The notes beneath the pieces were generated by a model that was not told where the DNA came from, did not search any database, and saw nothing but the letters and a program-made list of their open reading frames with translations. A DNA stretch of 64,000 bases from Vanilla planifolia (lineage: Eukaryota; Streptophyta; Magnoliopsida; Asparagales; Orchidaceae): the NCBI GenBank assembly GCA_023846275.1, contig JAIUJO010000089.1:1566501-1630500 (forward strand). The letters run 5' to 3'. The position numbers and the translations under genes are program-made. Shown here one piece after another: positions 25,363 to 43,700 of the stretch. The stretch's first letter is position 1, and every line of letters starts with the position of its first letter.

Positions 25363-28300
25363 ACACACATCCACTAATACACACATAAATGTGCCAGCAT
25401 GCACACACACACATGTACATAGACACTCAGTCATGAGCACACACACACACAAATAAGCACACACATGTGCACATGCTTACAAACTAACAAACACACCCAA
25501 ACACATACTCACATACACATACATATGCTCACATATGAACCCACACACAAACACATATGGACATGCATAGATTTGTAAACACACACACACACAAACATGC
25601 TCAAGTACAGACATGCACAGTCAAACACATGCACATGCAAACAAATGCTGCACACCCACATGCATGCACATGCATTGACAAATGCAAAAGTTAACACACA
25701 TGTATGCAGGCACAATGGAACATGTGGGTGCACATATCTAAACTTGCAAATGCAATCATGTATACACATCCACACTCATGCACACACAAACATGTTCATA
25801 TGCACACATGCACACACATGTACAAACACATGTAAGAAAGGAAGCATAAAAGAAAACACAAATGCATACACTCTTGCAATAGCACACAAACACACATGTC
25901 CACTCATGAAATACATCAACCCAAAGGCATGCACATCCACAAAAAATGTGTGCAAACTCACACTAACATGCACATGCACTTGCATAAGCAAGAACATGCA
26001 AACATAGAGGCACACACACATGCACATGCACATGCATGCACACACACACATAAGCACACTCATGCACACACGTATGTACACACAAGTGAACATATGCACA
26101 AACATGCACATGCACACAAAAACACACACTCACACTCAGAAGTACACAAGTTCATGCACATATAAATAAGCACATGAACACACACACACATATAAACACA
26201 ATGCACATCTGTACACACACATAAACACACATAGATTGATGCATGCATACACATGCACACATAAACACACATGTAAACACATATAAACCAAATGCACCTA
26301 TGCACACACACAAACAACCATTCACACATGTACACTCACATACATGCACGTACACACTCCTACACACCCACACACACTTATTCACATACATTGGATCACA
26401 CAAATTCACAATCTCCCACATGCAATCCTATGAATGCAGACACACAGGCACACACACACACACAAATATTTTCACACATACACATATTTACACACACAAA
26501 CACACACAAAAACATAAGCACACACATGCAGACACACTCAAACATGCATGCAAACACACATTCAAACATGTACAAACACACACATGCACATAAACACAAG
26601 CACGCAAGCATATGCACAAACACACATGCATGCACACACACATTCAAACTCACATTAACACACGCACACAAACACATGCACTCACAAACATTTGTATGCA
26701 TGCACACACATGCACATGCACATACACTCACATATACACACACACACACACCAATACACTCACAAACTAGCACACCCACATGTATACACAAACAAACATG
26801 CACACACACTTGCATTGCAAACACATACATATGCATGCACACTCACATGCATGCATAAACACACATACCCATGTACACACACATACACACATTGGAACAT
26901 GCACACACACATGCACATGTATACTCAAAAACACACACACATGCTTACAAATATTTACAAACACACAAACACCCACAAACATACAAACATACACATATGA
27001 AGACTTACACAGATGCATACACCCACTAACACACTCATATGTGTGCACATATACACGCATGCACACATCTACACATGTATGCACACACATATGTATTTAC
27101 ACCTACATGAACACACGAACACATCCACATTCCAAAATGCACAAATGTATGCACATGCATACACACACATGCACACATGTGCAAACACATTTACATGTAC
27201 ACACACATGCACACATGAGCATGCACACACCCACACCCATACTCCCACATGCACATGCATAATTAAAAACGCAAAAATAGATGCACCTGATTACACACAT
27301 ATAAATTCACACACATGCACACACACACACACACATACTTGTGCACAGCCATACAAACACATCAGCACACACATGCAACCACAAACAAACATGCATTCAT
27401 GCACACACACACACACCAAAAAACTCACACAAACACAAAAGTGTGCTCGCTCACACACATGCACAAACACATATAACCACACACATGAGATCACATAAAC
27501 AAATGCTTCACACCTATACTCATACACTAACATGCATTCACGCTCATAAGGACACATATGCACATGCTCACATGCATGCACACACACCCACAAACAAACA
27601 TGCACACACACAAGCATATGTACACACGCATGTGCACATATATGCACTCACATGCATACACATGCATGCAAAAGTATATGGACACAAAATCACACATTAA
27701 AAAAAACTGGCAAGCACACATAACCATGCAAGCACATGCACACACAAGCACATATGCATATACAAAAGCACACACCCATACAAGCACACAAATTTTTACA
27801 TAAGTATAGAAATGCCAATGCACACACATACACATGCATATGAACACAACCACAACACTTGCACTCACACACTCAAGCACAAATAGATAAATACACACAC
27901 AAAGATGCATGCACACACAAACATCTACACACATACACAAATGCAGATAGCACACTCCCACACACACACATTCACATGTGTATGCATGCATACCCAAAAA
28001 CTAACACATGCAAATGCATGCACACACACATGTGCAAGTAGACACACAAGCACAAACACATGCACATGCATACGATCACACATGCACACACTCACACACA
28101 CATGTGCACAAGTACATGCACATGCACTCACAAGCACTTGCACACACACACAAACATGCACACACACACACATGCACACTCACATATGAACACACAATTG
28201 TACACACATATTTACGCACACACACTAAAACATGCATATACAAATGTGCACATGTGAACACGTATAGGGACACACATGTGTGTACACACACATTAGTAGT

Positions 28301-31300
28301 AAGAAACCCCCCACACACACACATGCATGCATACACACACATGTCCAAACATATATGCACGTAACCACAAATGCACATGCACAAACACACACACACATAG
28401 GTTTTCACACACACACACATAGAAACAACATGGACATGGAAATACACACATGGACACATGCAATGGACTTAAGCATGCACACAAGCACATACACACATGC
28501 ACATGCACACACACTCACAAATGCATGCATAGTACACACATGCACACACACACACATATACACATGTGTGCATCTACACACTTGCATGCTCACAAACACC
28601 TACTCACATGTGCACAAAATCATACTTGAATACACACATACAAACATGCACATGCACACACACACACACACACACAATGCACACTTATGCATACACCCAA
28701 AACGCTGAATACATACGCACACATAGTTGCACACACATGCATACCTATGCACAAATATACACACGTTGAGACACGTATCATCACTCGTGCACACGCATAT
28801 AAGTACTCATATGCATATGCATAAGCACACATATGCACACATATGCACACAAAAAGGTACACACACATGTTTAAAAGTATGCACACACACACATGCACAT
28901 AAATGCACATGCATGGACACACACACATACACACAAATGCATATACACACATGCACACACACAAATGCACATGCACAAGCATGCACAAATGCACACACTT
29001 GCACAAGCACATGCACATGGGGATACACACAAAGGTGCCTATACACACACATATATACATAAGCACATACACACACAAAATCACACTTCCACACTCATTC
29101 ATAGGCACGTGCACTTATAAACATGATGAGGTAAAAATGCATATATGCACAATTGCATATGCTTATACACATAAACATGCACCCTAACACATTGACACAC
29201 ACAGAGACACATAGAGATACGTGCACATCCACACACACACATATGAATGCAGGCACACACATACATACACTTGCATAAATATACACTCACACAATCATAG
29301 CTATGTGCACATAGACACACAGATGCACACAACCACATACCACACACCCATGTATAACCACTCACACACACATAGGTACATATGCCATGCATGCACACAC
29401 ATGCACATATGTGCAGGCACATACAGAAACACATACACATGCATGCAAGCACATGAACACACACACATACACATACACACACATGCACACACATATAGAC
29501 ATACATGCATAAACACATATGCATGCACACATACATAAGTACACTTGTGAACATAGAAAAATATATAGACATGCATGGATGCACATGCACATGTAGGTAC
29601 AAAAGCACACACTCACATATGCACAAAGACATGTACACACACACATACACATATAAAAGCATAGATGTGCAAACACATGCACTTCCATGCACACAAGCAT
29701 GTCGCACACATGTAGCCATGCAAACACATACCACATGCACACACATAAACATGTTACAAACATAAATGCAAAAACATACACACACATGCACTCACACATA
29801 AAGCCCAAAAATTTGCACACATGCTCACAAACTCACACAAACTCATATACACACACACATGCATGCTAGAAGGAGCATAAACACATGGACTTGTGCTACA
29901 AAGCTAGACACACAAACACATGTGCATACACAATTGCACACATAAGCACACCTAAGCACACAAACACACATGCATGCACACACACACAACAATGTGTAGA
30001 AATTGGAATGTGAGCATATGCACATACATGCACATGCACTCGCACTCATAGACATGCACATGAACACTCAAACACTCATACACACACATAGGCACACCAA
30101 TATACTTACACACATGCATGCACATGCCCACACACATGAATACATACACACATATGCACACGTGAACACACACACTAATGCACCCATATTGATGCATGCA
30201 CACCTACACGAACATGCACACACATGCACAGGCTCACACAAATACACCAACATACTCAAGACTATGCACACAGACACACATGCATAACACACACACACAA
30301 TAAGTTGCACTCATATACACACACATATAAACATATAGATGAATGCACACAAATGTATACACACATAAACACACATAAATAAATACACACTTGTACACAC
30401 ACATGCATATACACATGCACACACACACACAGTACATGCATAAACATATGCTCCATAGGCACACACATGCACACAAACTCATACACACAACCACAAACAC
30501 ATATAGACATGCTTACATACTCATATGTGTATACACTCACACACACCCATGCACACACAAAAACACATACATCCACACTTCCACACACACACACACACTT
30601 AGAACATGCACATACACATACATAAAAACACATGCACACATAGACATGTCAGCAAGAAAACATACACAAATGCTCAAACAAATGTTCACAAACACACATA
30701 CATAAACAGAATTTTTAAATGCACACATGCATCAACATACGCACTTGCACACATGCATAAGCACATGCATAAGTAGACATATGTGCCCATAAACTCACAA
30801 AAGACCAAACATGCACATAAACATGTACTAAGATGCACACAAACTCACACACACACAAACACAATCACCCACGTACACACACCAACAAAAATATTGGCAT
30901 GCATGTACACATGCACAAAAGCACACATGCATACACACATTTGCAAACACATAAACACACATGCATTAGCATACACATATGCTCACACATTTACATGCAT
31001 TGATATGCATGCACATAGGCACACACATGCTCACACTAACATGCACATAGACACATGTGTCTGTGCATGTAAATGTAGACACACATGTGCAATCATACTC
31101 ATGGATATGCCAACACACACACACTTGCATCCACACACACAAACATGTGACCACTTGTACACACATGCACATACATAAACTCCATCACACACCAGCACAC
31201 ACATGCACATATGTGCACCCACACACAAACACATGTACACACATGCACACACCTACACAAAAAGACACACATTCGTAAGCACACATGCATGCTCACATAG

Positions 31301-34300
31301 GCCCCTACACATAAGCACACACATATCTCCATGCATATGCACATGCACACACACAAGCCCCAACACACAAACATTTGCATGCATGTAGACACAAACACGC
31401 ACACACACAAGTACACACATGCATGTACAAAACAACGCACTCACACATACAAACACACACTTGACAACACACATATACACATGCACAAGCACATACACAC
31501 AATCAAACAGAAAAGCAAATATGAGCACAAGCACACACACACCTGCACCTACACCCACACACATGCACAAGTAGGAATGCATATGCATAGTGCACACACA
31601 CACACATGCACATGTGCATACAAAAATATACTCACATGCACACACAAACACTCCCACTCATATGCTCACACTCACAAACAAATACATACACACATGCATA
31701 TGCACGCCCACACATACACCCAAAAACACACACTCACACATGTGCACATGTCCATATGCACAAAGCACACACACGTACACCCACACACATAAGCATAAAT
31801 ACATAGAGACATGTACACACTCACATCGGCACACAAGCACACACACCTACCCACATGCACACTCACACATGTATGCCAACACTCAAAATGCTTGCACTCA
31901 CAAACATACACACACACACTTTCACGCATGTACACTTCAATTCATAAACAAGTTTACAAATAGACACATATACACTTACAGTCATATGCACATGTACATG
32001 TAAATGACAAGAACACATGCACACACATACAAGCACACACATGAACAAATAGAAGCACACATACATCTCCACATAAATGCTCACAATTATATGCACACAC
32101 ACACACACATACAAACATACTCAAGCATTCATATATACACACACACATACGTACAAACATATATACAAATGCAAAGCATACACATAGACACACATATGCA
32201 CATGTGAACTCACATACATATGCATATATAATACATATACACACTTACAAATGCATGCACATGTATGCCTAATTCTAGATAAACATTCAAATAGGTAGAA
32301 ATACACACATACACACACATAAAGGCACATATAAAGATGCACAAACACATACACATACATGCATGCACTCATACATGTAGTCACACATACACTTTCTGAT
32401 ATAAACACACACACATACATTCAAACACACATGCTCACACAGACACACACACACACATGCATAATAAGCACACATACCCCAACACATGCACAAACTTACA
32501 CACTCACACATAGGCCCACACCTGCATAAACACACACACAGACACAGGCTCATGCAAAGGCACACAAATGCACAGACATACACAACCACTTATGCATAAT
32601 CATACACACACACACACATGCACACACACACACACAAAACATGTGTACATGTATCTGCTTAAAGAAACACTCACATGCACATAAGCACACTCATGCACAA
32701 ACACATATGAACACAAACACACACACATGCACATGAATACCCACATTCACACACGCACCTACTAGCACACATACATGTCATAACACATACATGGACACAC
32801 ACATATGCACATATGCATACATGCATGCACTCTCACATATGCATGCACATGCACAAATGCACAAACACACACACACACACACATAAGAAAACCTGTGTAT
32901 ATATGCACACGTGGAATCATGCACACTTAGGCATGCACGCATATACCCACATACACACATACAATCATAATCATAATCACACATATACAATCACAAACGC
33001 ACACTCACACACACATAACCATGCATGCACATAGACACTAACACACATGCACACACTAGCTCATGCACAAATGTGTATAAATTTATAGACAAACACACAT
33101 ATTTATGCATGCAAACAAGCAAACATTGGCATGCATGCACACACAAATATAGCCATGCACACACATGTACACATAGAACCACACACACATGCACATAAGC
33201 ACACCAAAATGAATAGGCACAAATATATATATATGCATATGAAGATGCATACAAAAATATACCCACACACACATGCAAGTAGACATCCACTCGAATGCAT
33301 AAGTTCGAACACACAAGAACAAACACACATAGGCATTAGATGCATGCTCTAGCATCCACATGCAAAGACATATATGGACTCAGATATGAACATAAATGCA
33401 TACACACATGCATGCACACACATATGCATATGCACATCGATACGAACATAAATACATGTACACATACACACATGTACACAAGTACACATACACATAAACA
33501 CACAAACAAATACATATGCACACATGAATGCCCATGCATACACAGGCATGTAGACACACACACACACTCACTCACTCACTCACATGCACTAAGACAGATA
33601 TGCTCACACAAACACAAACACACACATTCACAAACGTAGACACATGCATAACCACACAAACACAAATGCACATGCACATGTACATGCACAAGGACACGCA
33701 CATACAAACACATACACACATACTCCCAAAAACACACACACACACACATGCATGCATGCAAGCACAAAAATGCACACACACACTCACACATGCACACATA
33801 GATACATGTATACACTCATGCATGTACAAATGCCCAAAGACATGCACACACATATGCATGTATATGCATACTTATACAAACACAAATGCATGCACACCCA
33901 TAAACATGTATATGCATTAAAATGCACATATACTCACACTTGCACATGTACTCACATGTACATAGACACATGCATACCCATGCACACATGAATATGCATA
34001 TAAACATACACTAGCACACACTCGCATAAGACCACACATGCACACATATAATCATATACACACACATGCACTCATAAACACAAACACACACTCATACCCA
34101 TGCACACATGCACAAGCATGCACACTCACTCACACTAACATAGGCACATGCATGCAGACATATAAACACATGTACACATGCCTACACACAAGCACATGCA
34201 CAAGCACACTCTTGCACATAAGCATACATAAAGAAATGGGCATAGAATCACACACCCACATTCACACACAAACATAAGCATGCATGCACATATATGTAGT

Positions 34301-35260
34301 AGCACATACTTCGCCCACATAAATGCACTCACACATGCATGAATACACCTACACTCTTACACATGCATATTAACACAATCGTACAAGCACACAAGCACAA
34401 TTGTACCAACACGCACGAATGCACAAGCACATACAAATACATGTCTGAACACACCACACAAAGGTACTAAGATGCCCAAATAAACACATACATACATGCA
34501 CGAATGAAATCACATATCGACACACACAAATACACATGAACACTCAAACACACTCACACCCACACATAAACACATATGTACACTTACACATACACATACA
34601 TGCACATGCACACATAAAAATACAAACATATGCACACACACACACACATGCACACATATAAACACACACAACCACACACATGCACAAAGACATGCACACC
34701 CATCCACTCGCATGCATGCGTGCACTAACACACTCAAACATACACAATGACTCACAAAGACATCGACATGTGTGAAAAGAAAGCATGCAAAAATATTGGA
34801 ATACACACACACTTACACACAAATGCACACACATATGCATATAGACTAAAAAACACACCCACACATACATATGAATCAGCATGCATACACACACAAAACC
34901 ACACACTCCAACACACATGCACACACACAAAACATGTACAAGCAAGCACGCATGCCAACGTAGACAAACATGCTTGCTCACATGCATGCACAACTTCACT
35001 TGCATACAAACCAATGCATGCATGGACACATACACACATGCACATGCAAACTTGTATATAAAAATAAAAGCACATGTACATACAAACAAAAAACATACAT
35101 GCACACACATATATTCACACATGCACACACATACCCATACACATTAATGCACACACAAAATCATTTATGCATATGCACACATGCACACATACACAAATAC
35201 ACACTCCTACATGAATGCACACAAATGCACAAACACATGCTCACACACACACACACACAC

Positions 35261-35262
<2 letters not shown>

Positions 35263-35294
<32 letters not shown>
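35263..35294. repeat. (AT)16 microsatellite
   Basis: Thirty-two bases of uninterrupted AT follow a CA run and the bases AG. It is the only long AT dinucleotide tract seen inside the repeat field. The aligned partner about 2.0 kb downstream has no such tract, so it arose after that duplication. Confidence 0.95.
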
Positions 35295-35297
<3 letters not shown>

Positions 35298-35331
35298 TGC
35301 ATGTATACAAACACACACTCATGCACACATA

Positions 35332-36010
35332 CACCACGTGTGTGCTTTAACACACATGAATGTGCACACACACACACACAACAAACATGCATATAAATAT
35401 GCACACAAATACATGCAGACATAAAACATGCAAACAAGTATAGATGCTCATAAAAACAAGCACAGACATAGATAAAAACAAACATGCAAATATGCATGCA
35501 CAAGCATACACACGTGCATAGATGCTCACACACATGTACAATCACATGCATGCATGCGCCTACACATACACATGGCCTACATGTGTACACAAATGTACAT
35601 ACACATAGACCAACTCATATACGCACATAAGCACCCACATACACCACACACATACACACATGCACTCACACTCACTCATGTATGTGTGTGCATAGGCGCA
35701 CAAATGCGTATGCACGTGCACACACACAACCACCACACACACCTAGACATACACTCAAACTCAAATGTAAGCACACACACACACACAAACCCACACACAT
35801 CGACATATACACACATATACATGCACACACAAAAGGACATAAACGTAGATGCCAAGCCATGCACATGCACATAGGAACATATACCCATGAATAGACACAC
35901 AAAGGTATACATTCTCACACACACAAACACATGCCCAAGCATTAATGCACATCTACACATAAAGACACACATACAAGCACAATACAAGCATAAACTTACA
36001 CATGCGCATA
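35332..36010 (+). repeat. About 2.0-kb local duplication, left copy (partner 37,313-38,040)
   Basis: Landmarks recur in order about 1.98-2.08 kb downstream: GTGTGCTTTAACAC near 35,340 with GTATGTACTTTAATAC near 37,319, CATGGCCTACATGTG near 35,571 with CATGGGCCTTCATGTG near 37,600, GTGTGTGCATAGGC near 35,683 with TTGTGTGCATAGGC near 37,718, and ACACCTAGACATA near 35,740 with the same word near 37,771. Sequence between the landmarks is diverged. Confidence 0.7.
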
Positions 36011-37750
36011 CATATATACAAACATATGTGTGCATGTAAAAATATGTACAAACACCTGCATATGCCTACATACATGTGCACACACACATAGAAATGTGTT
36101 CATAGGCACATGCATGTCCACGCAAACATATGCACACCTTCATGCATGCACACATATACACATATACACACACACACATTTGCACATGCACGTGCACACA
36201 CATACACTTTCATGAATACATGTTATCACACACGCACATTGACATGCACATATGAATGAACACATGCACTCATACATACACATACACACTCATATGCTCA
36301 CAAACATACACAGACACACACACACATGCTGCCACATGTGTACACAAGCTCACATGTCTGTACTTAGCACACACATATGCATGCACATGTAATAGCATAC
36401 ATACATGTACAGGCACACATGCAAGAACACACATGCAATGGCACACACACCCACATAAACACATGTGCATGCTTGTACACCCATATGCACATGCACACAC
36501 ACAAGCATGCAAGCATCGAAACAAGCACAAGCACATACCTACACACACTAACATGCACGCATGCATGCAAATAGTCACATACTCACCTGTGCATATGCCT
36601 ACGAACATGCATATGCATATGCATTTGCACACATGCACACATGAATGCATACATGCATGCACACACACACTACAAGACACATGGACATGCACATGCACAC
36701 ATCTGCACATTGACACAAACGAACAAGCATGCACACATGTGAATGTACACACGTACACATGTCAGTACATGCACTGGCACACACATGCACACTCATAAGC
36801 ATTGCACACACATGTCTGTGTGCATACCCACACACGCACTCTCATTCATATACACACACACACACAGAGAGAGGCATATGCAAAACTATACACTTACACA
36901 CCCACACACACACAAACACATACATGAATGTATGCACATAACTCCACATGTATGCACCCACACACACATGCAAGTTCAAACACACACATGCACTCATACA
37001 CACTCATACACACACACTCCATATGTGCATGCGTACACACTGCACATGCACCTAAACACATGCAAACATACATGCACACACTAACACACATAGACACATG
37101 TTCACTTACACATGCATACAAGCACAATGCACACATTCACATGCACACACTCTTGCACACACAAACTCAAGCATGCACATACGTACATATACACAAATAC
37201 ACACGAATACATGCATGCAAATATACTCAAAAACAGATGCTCATGCACATGCACACAGACGCACACACACATATACATGCATGTATGCAAATGCACACTC
37301 ATGCATGCTTACATCATGTATGTACTTTAATACACAAATATACACACTTGTGCACACACACATATGTATACACACTTGCACACACTTGTGCGCACGAACA
37401 CATGCACACAGAAACACATGCATAGGTATACATGCTCTCAAAAACAAGCACATACACAAACAAGATCACACACACATAAAAGCACACTTGCATGCACAAA
37501 CACACACACACACATGTACACACATGCATACACATACACTATCACATGCATGTGCATGCACACACACACACACACAGGCATGCATGCACCTACACATACA
37601 CATGGGCCTTCATGTGCACATACATGCACATGCACATAAATCCTCACACACACATGCAAGCACCCTTATGCACCCACACACACACAAACACATAGACACG
37701 CATGCACACTCATGTACTTGTGTGCATAGGCACACACACATATGTGCATT

Positions 37751-37761
37751 CCCCTCCCCCC
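37751..37761 (+). repeat. C-rich patch
   Basis: CCCCTCCCCCC interrupts the field inside the right copy of the 2.0-kb duplication, and the left copy has only ACCACC there. Together with the tract at 17,802 it suggests C runs arise repeatedly in this field. Confidence 0.7.
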
Positions 37762-40700
37762 ACACACACACACACCTAGACATATGCTCTCAAACACACT
37801 CAAATGCAAGGACACACACAAACCCACACACATTTACACACAAACACAAACCCACACACATCCACACACACACACAAACCCACACACATCCACATGCACA
37901 CACACATACACATGCAAAAACACACACACAAAGACATACACATATATGTACAACCATGCACACTAACACACATACAAAGGAATACATGCTCACACACACA
38001 CAAACACATGCCTAAGCAGTGATGCATATATGCACACACACACACATTCAAGCACAATGGACACAAAAACTCAAACACACATATACACACATGCATGCAT
38101 ACAAACATTTGCACAAATGCATGCACAAATGTACACAAAAAACTACTCATGCACTCTTACACCAAGAATGTGCTCTAGCACACATGCATGTATACACATA
38201 TGCACACACATATAGACACCTACAATCAAATAGGCACACACATGTGTATGCAAACACATGCACACACATGCACACACACATGCCTAATCACCTGCATGCA
38301 CACACATAAATGCATGCTCTAACACAAACATGTGCCCACTTGTGCAAACACATGCACAAGTAGATAGGCCCACACACACACTCAAGCACCCATACACACG
38401 TGAACACACAAACACAGTTGCACTATTGCACACTTATATATGCATGTGCACATGCACAAACACTCATGCAAGCATATTTATTCACACACACCCGCACAAA
38501 CACACCCCCACACACATACACACTCATATGCATGCACACGTGCACCTAAAACCACATGCATTCATGTACAGATGCACATACATGCAAACACACATACACA
38601 TGCATATGCATACTGATGTAGAGCCACACATACATGAACACACACATGGGTGCTTACTGCATTAACACACACACATAAACACAAAAAATACATGCTCACA
38701 CACATGTAAACACATGCGCAATTGTAGACGCATAGATGCACACACACATGTGCAAATATGCCCACACACGCACAGATAGAGAGCTGTACACATGCACACA
38801 TGTGCTTATAGTTCATAATAATATGTGCCCACATGTGCATATATACACACACACATGCATGCATGCACATAGACACTTATGCATGTAAACACATCCATGC
38901 ATGCACACACACTCACAAACATGCACATGCATGCACATACCCACTCCCCCCACACACACATGAATTTGATTGCATGCACACACGTATTTAATATGCACAC
39001 ACATACACATGTACACACACCCATGCACACACAAGCACTAACATACATGCAATGACACACACATGCACCCACACACACATGCACACAAACATGCACACAC
39101 ATGCATGAACACACATGTATAGGTTCACACACAAAAGAAGACATAGATGCACACACACAAACATCCATCGACATGGACATATATGCACATAAAAATGCAA
39201 ACACATGTACAAGTACACATAATCACATTCACCCAATTTCATGCATATGCATATAGAAATACTTGAACATGTGCACATGAACAAACATGCACATAAACAC
39301 ACACAGAGGCATAATCACATGAACAAGCATGCACTTATGGATGCATGTACTAATGAACACATATGCTTGTATTTGTACACACACACGTGTACACATACAT
39401 GCACATAGACATGCACACAAACACATGCATGCAAAAATATACACATAGATGCACACCCTCACCCACCTGCACACACACACATAGAAAAAGCCACAAAACA
39501 CATATACACAAGTATACATCATTAGATGCATACTTTACAAACACAAAAAATACACACATACATACACATGCATGAACATGAATGCTTGCACACATGAATG
39601 CACATGCACAAATGTACACATTTACACACACGCACATGCACACATGTACAAACACACACACACACACACACTCACACCCACATATACACATATAGATGCA
39701 TATGCACAAGCACAAGCATACATAGCATACGTATAAGCATAGGCTCACACACACAGAGCACATGCATAGGCATAGGCACATGCACATGCACACAAAAAGG
39801 CTCTCTAATTATGCACCCATGCACCCATATACACAGACACATACATGCATATGCAAATGCACAAACAAACAAACACACACAAAAATACACACACACACAC
39901 ACGAGTAATCATGCACAGAAACATAAGTGTGCATAAGCATGAACACATGCACATTTATGTACACACATGCAAGCATAGACACACACATACACACAAGCAC
40001 ACACATAAACACGTTTACAAAGATAGACACACACACCTACCCACATATACACATGTACACGTTACACACACATATGCCAGCATGCATGAATTCATAGACA
40101 CACACATGTGCATGCACGCACACACATAGAAACATGTGCTCTTAGACAAAAATATATGAACACACACATGCACATGCAAGAACACACATACACATAAACA
40201 CATGTATAGACACACACATTCACGTAGGAGCACATGCACACACACACGTAAGCAAACATGCACATGTAAACAAACACATGAATACACACATGCACATGCA
40301 CACACATGTGTAGGCATACACATTTGCACTTGCACAAACACTCACACACATATGTAGACTTGCGAACATGCACGCTAGTATACATGCACACACACATACA
40401 CAAGCACAAGAACATGCACATGCACTCTTGCATGCTCATATACACGTATAGTCACAAATGTGTGCACAAGTACATACACATGCATGCATGTAGAAGCACT
40501 TGCATAGATCCATGCACACATGATTGCATAATTTCACACTTACATGCACACACACTCAAACTCACATATAACACACAGAAATACAGACAACATACATAGA
40601 TATGCATTCATACAAATACACATAAGTATGTTCATATATATACACACATGCACACATCAAACCACATGTACCAATGCACACAAATACACACATGCACCAA

Positions 40701-43700
40701 CACAACCATGTAACCAGACACAAACACTTACACGTACATTCACTCACACACATAGAAACTAACATACAAAACCACCTGAACACACAAACACACACATGTG
40801 AATACACAAATAAGCCACCAGACACACAAGGACAAACACACACATATGCACTTGCTCATAAACACATAATGATACACATACACTCATGCATGTGGAAAGC
40901 GACACATACACATGCGAACATGCACGCACACACAAGCAAGTACACACACGCACACACACATACACTCACACATTGACAAATAGGAACATGCACATGCATC
41001 CACACACTAATACATATGCATATGTTAAAACATACAAGCATACACACACACATGCATGCACATATGTGTGTATGTGTGTACACATGTACACAAATACATG
41101 TAGACACCCACACTAATATACACACTCATACGTGCTTGTACCCATAGACAAACATAAACACACAAAAACCCATTCACAAATGAACACACACACACACACA
41201 AAACCTTATACCAATGTTTGCATGCATGCATTCAAGCACCTGAATGCATGCATGCACACACAAGCATGCACCAACACACACATAAGCACATACATATGTG
41301 CACACTCATGCACATATACATAGTCATACAAAACACGCCCACACATATGCACACGCATGAACACATGCATATACATGTGCACACAAACAAAAACAAGTAT
41401 AAACACACAAGTACACACATGCACAAGTGCATACAAATAGATGCACACATACACACACAAAAGCATGCACATACACATACATGCTTGCACATGCACATGC
41501 ATATGCTATCGCACACAATAACACCCACCCATATGCATACCCAAACACATACACATGCAAAACACACATGTGTACACCCGCGTGAGTATATGCACACACA
41601 CACACACATAGACGTATACACACACACACACATTCTTGTGGACATTTGCATGCACATAAACACCTTCACACATGCACATACATATAGACACATGTGTGAA
41701 TGCACAAGCAAGCACCTACATACAAGCACATGCAAGCATTCACACACATGCATGAACACACACACACATGTACTCAGGTAGGTATACTCACACAAAAGCA
41801 TGCACATATATGCACCAACACACACACAAGAACACATGAACACACAAGTATGCACACATACATCCACATACACCCACTCACACATGAAAACCAACATATA
41901 GTCACATGCACACACACATGAACATTCCCCCGATGCACACAAACATACAAATATGCACACATGCAAACATAGACATGTAAAACCACACACATATATAGGC
42001 ACACACATTGGAACACACACACACACATACTTATATACAAATACTTATGTAGACATAGGCACGTATGTAAGCATGCATGCATATACATAAGAGTACATGC
42101 ACGCACAAAAATACATGCACACACATGCATGTACATGCACATGCACATAGACACACAAAAATTCATAAACACTACCACATATGTACACACACAAATATGT
42201 CAAACAAACATACACACATTAATGCACATGTGCATTCACGTACACACATGCACACGAATAGAGACACACATGCACACACACATATACACTTACACATGCC
42301 AAGAACACACACATCCATAAAGACATGCACATGTGCACATAGAGACATAGAGATGCAAATGCATGCACACACACATATGCACATGCATGCCTACACACAC
42401 ACTTGCATGTGCACACACGCTCAAAATCATGCATACACACATGCACACTCATGCACAAACATGGACACACACACACATGTACAAACATACATACACATGC
42501 ACAACATGCATACATGCACATGCACGTACATTCACAACTACACACATGCACACATATGCACTTGAAAACACACAAATGCACACGCACACACACATATGCA
42601 CATACATGCACACACACATGCACCCTCATACACTTACACACGCACACACGAACACACAATTGCACAACATGAAAACTTGCACAAATACACCAACACACAC
42701 ATGTACACCTAAAACACATAGATGTGTGCATGCACACACAAACACATGAATACTTTCATGCACACACACATAGATAAACACACATTCATAGTCATAAACA
42801 AATGTGCACATGCACAAGCACACACATACATACATGTGAACACGAACCCAGGTGCACACATACATGCAAACACACACTCCCTACACACTCAAACATGCAC
42901 ACACATATGCACAAACACAAGTATACATAAACACCCGCACAAGCTCACATACACATTCATGCAAACAAGAACACATGCACAAATGCACATATATTGAAAT
43001 GCACATGCAAAAACATGTGCACATCCCAACAAAGACACATGCACTTGCACATGCACAAACATTCACACACACACACACACACATAGATACACATGCACAC
43101 ATGGAGGTTCACACACATGCACACACACTCACATAAACAAAAAATAACACATGGGCACACATGTACTCACATGTGCAAAAACACATAAAGATGCACACAA
43201 GCACATGCATGCATAAGCATGCACACACAAGCATGCACATATAAACAAGCATAGAGAAAGACAAATAGAGGTAAATTAACACACATACACACACCCATAT
43301 CACACATGTATGCATGCACAAACACATTGACACATGCATGCACAAAAATACATACAATCATGCTCATATGCACACATGCATTGGCACACATACACACACA
43401 CATGCATCCATAGACACATATGGACTCATATGCACACATGTGCATACAAGCATGCACACATATGTGCACACACCCACATGCCTCACCTGCACACACACAC
43501 ACACACAAACTCACACACACATGCACCAGCATATACATGCATGCATGCATGCACAAACATCTAAACAAAAACACACACATGTGCTCATGCATAAATACCT
43601 GCACAAGCACATAACCAATCACACATGTCCACAAACACATGCACGAATGCATAGATGTAGACACATACATAAACATGCAAACCCATGCAAAAGAAAACAC

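Larger units (their letters stand above)
25358..39400. repeat. CA-rich degenerate satellite field, block C1
   Basis: This block lies between LTR 2 and the right-hand copy of block A. By position it would be the remainder of the putative 39-kb unit. It has the same alphabet and polarity as the rest. Identified internal order is the pair of about 2.0-kb units at 35.3-38.1 kb, plus C-rich patches at 28,306-28,311 and 37,751-37,761. Otherwise I see no landmark that I could tie to a function. Confidence 0.9.

Noticed and set aside
37098-38015. 305-residue Thr/His-rich open frame on the plus strand, resembling a histidine-rich protein
   Set aside because: ACACAC and CATGCA read as Thr-His and Met-His in the available frames, so such peptides are automatic. 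Overlapping frames of the same kind occur in other phases of the same DNA.
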